From Bacteroidia bacterium (GTDB lineage: Bacteria > Bacteroidota > Bacteroidia > AKYH767-A > OLB10), in NCBI GenBank assembly GCA_025450095.1, contig JANWID010000030.1, positions 1-7,946 on the forward strand: 7,946 nucleotides of DNA, read 5' to 3'. The notes under the pieces are model-generated. The model had not been told where the DNA came from. It saw only the letters and a program-made list of their open reading frames with translations, and ran no database searches. Numbering within the stretch: the stretch's first letter is position 1; each line of letters starts with the position of its first letter. Shown here piece after piece: positions 5,406 to 7,946 of this stretch. The position numbers and the translations under genes are program-made.

Positions 5406-7946
5406 ATGCCATTAACCACTTTCCGCTTCCTTATATTATCGGGGATAATTATTTTATCCGTTGCATGTCATTCATCAAAGCAGGCAACAACGCAACAAAG
5501 TAGCAGTTCAACTTCTAAAACTATCCCGGAACCGGAAAATTACCAGGCTTCAGTTACCAGGTCAAATGATCTTATCCATACCAGCCTGGATGTATCGTTC
5601 GATTGGAATCATAAATGGCTAATCGGAAGTGCAACTATTACACTGAAACCACATTTTTATTCTACAAAGGAACTTTGCCTGGATGCCCGGGGAATGCAAA
5701 TCAATGAAGTAAAGATCGTGAAGGGTGAAGTTTTTGAAGAACTCGCGTACGTTTATCGTAACGACAGCATCTGCATTAAGCTCGATAAGATTTACTCCGC
5801 AAAAGATACTTTCAAAATATTCATCGATTATATCGCAAGACCCGATGAACTGCCACAGGGAGGAAGTTCTGCAATTACCAGCGACAAAGGACTTTATTTC
5901 ATCAACGCCGATGGGAGCGACCCTGCGAAGCCACAACAGATCTGGACACAAGGAGAAACACAGGCAAATTGCGTATGGTTTCCAACAATTGATCGACCTA
6001 ATCAGAAATCTACACAGGAAATGTATATAACAGTTGATACCGCTTTCAAAACTCTTAGTAATGGAAGACTTATCAGCTCTATTGTAAATGCATCCAATGG
6101 TACGCGCACCGACTACTGGCGTATGGATCTGCCGCACGCACCGTATCTTTTTATGATGGCGATAGGTAAATATGCTATAGTGAAGGATCTTTGGAGAGGA
6201 AAGGAAGTTAGCTATTACGTAGAACCGGGATATGAAAAATATGCGCGCGACATTTTTGGTAATACACCTGAAATGATTGAATTTTTTTCAAAAAAACTTG
6301 GAGTCGATTACGCCTGGGATAAATATGCTTCGGTGGTAGTTCGTGATTATGTTTCCGGGGCCATGGAAAACACTACTGCAACGGTCTTCGGAGAATTCAT
6401 GCAAAAGGATAAGAGAGGTTTGCTGGATGGTTCCAACGAAGAAACTGTTTCACATGAATTATTTCACCAGTGGTTTGGTGACCTTGTAACTTGTGAATCG
6501 TGGTCGAATCTTCCACTGAATGAATCGTTCGCCACCTATGGTGAATACCTTTGGAACGAATACAAATATGGTCGTGATGAAGCTGATTATGCCCTGAATA
6601 ACGATCTGAATAATTACCTCCGCGAAGCACGCAACAAGCAGGTTAATGTCATCCGGTTCAATTATGAAAACCAGGATCACATGTTCGACAGCCATTCATA
6701 CGCAAAAGGTGGCCGGATATTACACATGCTTCGTAAATATACCGGTGATTCGGCATTCTTTGCCTCATTAAACCTGTATCTCGAACGCAATCGTTTCAAG
6801 TCAGTGGAAATCCATAACCTGCGACTCGCTTTCGAGGAAGTTACAGGAGAAGATCTGAATTGGTTTTTCAATCAATGGTTCCTTGATAAGGGTCACCCTT
6901 CACTGAAAATCGAATATGCATATGATGCAGAAGCGAAGAAACAGAAAGTAACTGTACAACAAATGCAGAGTTTTGAGACTACGCCACTGTATCGTTTACC
7001 GGTGGTGATTGACTTTTATACATCATCAGGAATTGTAAGTAAAAAAATTATTATTACAAAACAATCAGAGACTTTTGAATTCCCAATAAATGAAAAACCG
7101 GAACTGGTTAATTTTGATTCCCAGAAAATGTTGTTGTGTTCTAAAACCGACAATCATACAAACGCTGAATGGATTACAATGTACAACAAAGGTCCAATCT
7201 ACATGGACCGTTATGAAGCATTAACTAAGGTTATGAAATCCTACACAGCGGGAACTGCGGAAGTAGGGATAATTAAGAAAGCCCTGGATGATACTCACTG
7301 GAATATACGTGTCCAGGCTGTACGCAACTGTAAAACACTTGTTAATGCCGATCGGGAAGGAATGAATCAAAAACTTATGCTGATGGCTGCTAAAGACCGT
7401 AAATCCGATGTTCGCGATGAAGCATTAGTTATGTTATCAGAAAATTATACCAAAGATGCTGAAGTCAACCGGCTGATTCACGAGTCTGTAAATGATTCTT
7501 CTTATGTAGTGATGGAAACTGCAATTATGCACATCCTTGAAAACAATACTGCTAACGGACTTTCCATCATCAAGGATCTTGAAGGTAGTGATAATGAAAG
7601 TATCCGTGAAATGGTTGCCGGATTTTATAAGTTGTACGGAGATGACAGTCATTATGAATATATGACAAATGTAATGCTCAGCTCAGGGGGATATAATAAA
7701 TATGCAGCGGTACAAAATTATGGGAAATTCCTGCTGCGTTGCACTCCAGGGGTAGCGTTGAAAGGCGTGCAGGAGATCGCTACTATTGGTCACAGTTATC
7801 CACAATGGATCGTCAGGTTATCAGCTGTGCAAACACTGAGTGAAATTTCGCGTTCCTATGGTAATAGTTCAGTGCGGCATCCTGAAAGTTCAGGAACTGG
7901 TCCGGGTGCAGCTGCCGTTGGTGAACGAAATGAAATGGAAAATGCA
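5406..7946 (+). CDS. M1 family metallopeptidase (aminopeptidase) lipoprotein, 3' end cut by the window
   Basis: An open frame of 847 codons with no stop before the window edge. M1 enzymes are zinc aminopeptidases that remove N-terminal residues from peptides. The signal peptide RFLILSGIIILSVAC gives a lipobox with Cys21, so the mature protein is probably lipid-anchored, acting in the periplasm or outer membrane; a Ser/Thr/Gln-rich linker follows (22-40). Residues about 50-230 form the N-terminal beta domain. The catalytic domain has GAMEN (318-322, substrate N-terminus binding), the zinc motif HELFH (350-354), the third zinc ligand Glu373 in LNES (spacing HEXXH-X18-E), and a likely catalytic Tyr432 in SYAKG. 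The core ends near WFLDKGHPS (about residue 498), then comes a beta domain to about 580 and HEAT-like helical repeats from about 590. The visible end is Gly/Ser/Ala-rich (817-847). All catalytic residues are intact. The start is fixed by the signal peptide; no in-frame ATG lies close upstream. Confidence 0.95.
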   Translation, partial: MPLTTFRFLILSGIIILSVACHSSKQATTQQSSSSTSKTIPEPENYQASVTRSNDLIHTSLDVSFDWNHKWLIGSATITLKPHFYSTKELCLDARGMQINEVKIVKGEVFEELAYVYRNDSICIKLDKIYSAKDTFKIFIDYIARPDELPQGGSSAITSDKGLYFINADGSDPAKPQQIWTQGETQANCVWFPTIDRPNQKSTQEMYITVDTAFKTLSNGRLISSIVNASNGTRTDYWRMDLPHAPYLFMMAIGKYAIVKDLWRGKEVSYYVEPGYEKYARDIFGNTPEMIEFFSKKLGVDYAWDKYASVVVRDYVSGAMENTTATVFGEFMQKDKRGLLDGSNEETVSHELFHQWFGDLVTCESWSNLPLNESFATYGEYLWNEYKYGRDEADYALNNDLNNYLREARNKQVNVIRFNYENQDHMFDSHSYAKGGRILHMLRKYTGDSAFFASLNLYLERNRFKSVEIHNLRLAFEEVTGEDLNWFFNQWFLDKGHPSLKIEYAYDAEAKKQKVTVQQMQSFETTPLYRLPVVIDFYTSSGIVSKKIIITKQSETFEFPINEKPELVNFDSQKMLLCSKTDNHTNAEWITMYNKGPIYMDRYEALTKVMKSYTAGTAEVGIIKKALDDTHWNIRVQAVRNCKTLVNADREGMNQKLMLMAAKDRKSDVRDEALVMLSENYTKDAEVNRLIHESVNDSSYVVMETAIMHILENNTANGLSIIKDLEGSDNESIREMVAGFYKLYGDDSHYEYMTNVMLSSGGYNKYAAVQNYGKFLLRCTPGVALKGVQEIATIGHSYPQWIVRLSAVQTLSEISRSYGNSSVRHPESSGTGPGAAAVGERNEMENA

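Noticed and set aside
5619..6871. Minus-strand open frames (5619-6137, 6397-6630, 6459-6695, 6677-6871) and + frame 5725-6030
   Set aside because: All overlap the M1 peptidase frame, whose GAMEN and HELFH motifs prove the coding strand and frame.
7437..7652. Minus-strand open frame of 71 codons
   Set aside because: It is antisense to the HEAT-like region of the M1 peptidase, which is open and coherent on the + strand.

Overview
The window looks like a piece of a Bacteroidota chromosome, probably from an environmental or uncultured lineage; I cannot name a family or genus. Four things point there. One secreted protein carries a type IX secretion system (T9SS) C-terminal sorting domain. Its predicted signal-peptide cleavage leaves Gln at +1, as is common in this phylum. 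Several upstream regions hold boxes matching or close to the Bacteroidota -7 consensus TAnnTTTG. No gene has a clear Shine-Dalgarno sequence. The DNA is moderately AT-rich, and the intergenic gaps (about 140 to 210 bp) are rich in palindromes.

Layout. 1-431 (+) is the 3' end of glmS (glucosamine-6-phosphate synthase, isomerase domain). 430-582 is a repeat cluster between convergent genes: two related palindromic units and an octanucleotide tandem repeat. 576-1619 (-) is thiL (thiamine-monophosphate kinase). 1620-1769 is a divergent promoter region. 1770-2288 (+) is an unrecognised small protein with six predicted membrane segments; an 18-bp perfect palindrome overlaps its predicted transcription start and its start codon. 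2498-4012 (+) is a secreted T9SS-sorted protein with a repeat-built, propeller-like body. 4081-4125 is another imperfect palindrome. 4203-5195 (+) is a J-domain protein whose middle resembles the Ig-like domain of BatD, followed by a C-terminal membrane segment. 5197-5257 is a compact inverted-repeat element flanked by TCAA duplications. 5406 to the window edge (+) is a nearly complete M1 metallopeptidase lipoprotein. It is open through the last base with no stop codon in the window.

How the genes relate. No operon is evident. glmS and thiL are unrelated housekeeping genes that converge. The four + strand genes after thiL are separated by gaps of about 190 to 210 bp, so each probably has its own transcription unit. 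Three of the four act at or beyond the membrane (membrane protein, secreted T9SS cargo, outer lipoprotein peptidase). The J-domain protein is also probably membrane-anchored.

I see no CRISPR array, phage module, toxin-antitoxin pair, defence island, tRNA or rRNA. The most unusual items are the J-domain/BatD-like fusion, the small TCAA-flanked inverted-repeat element, the nested palindromes at the glmS stop codon, and the helically phased TGAATTC motifs at the start of the membrane protein gene.
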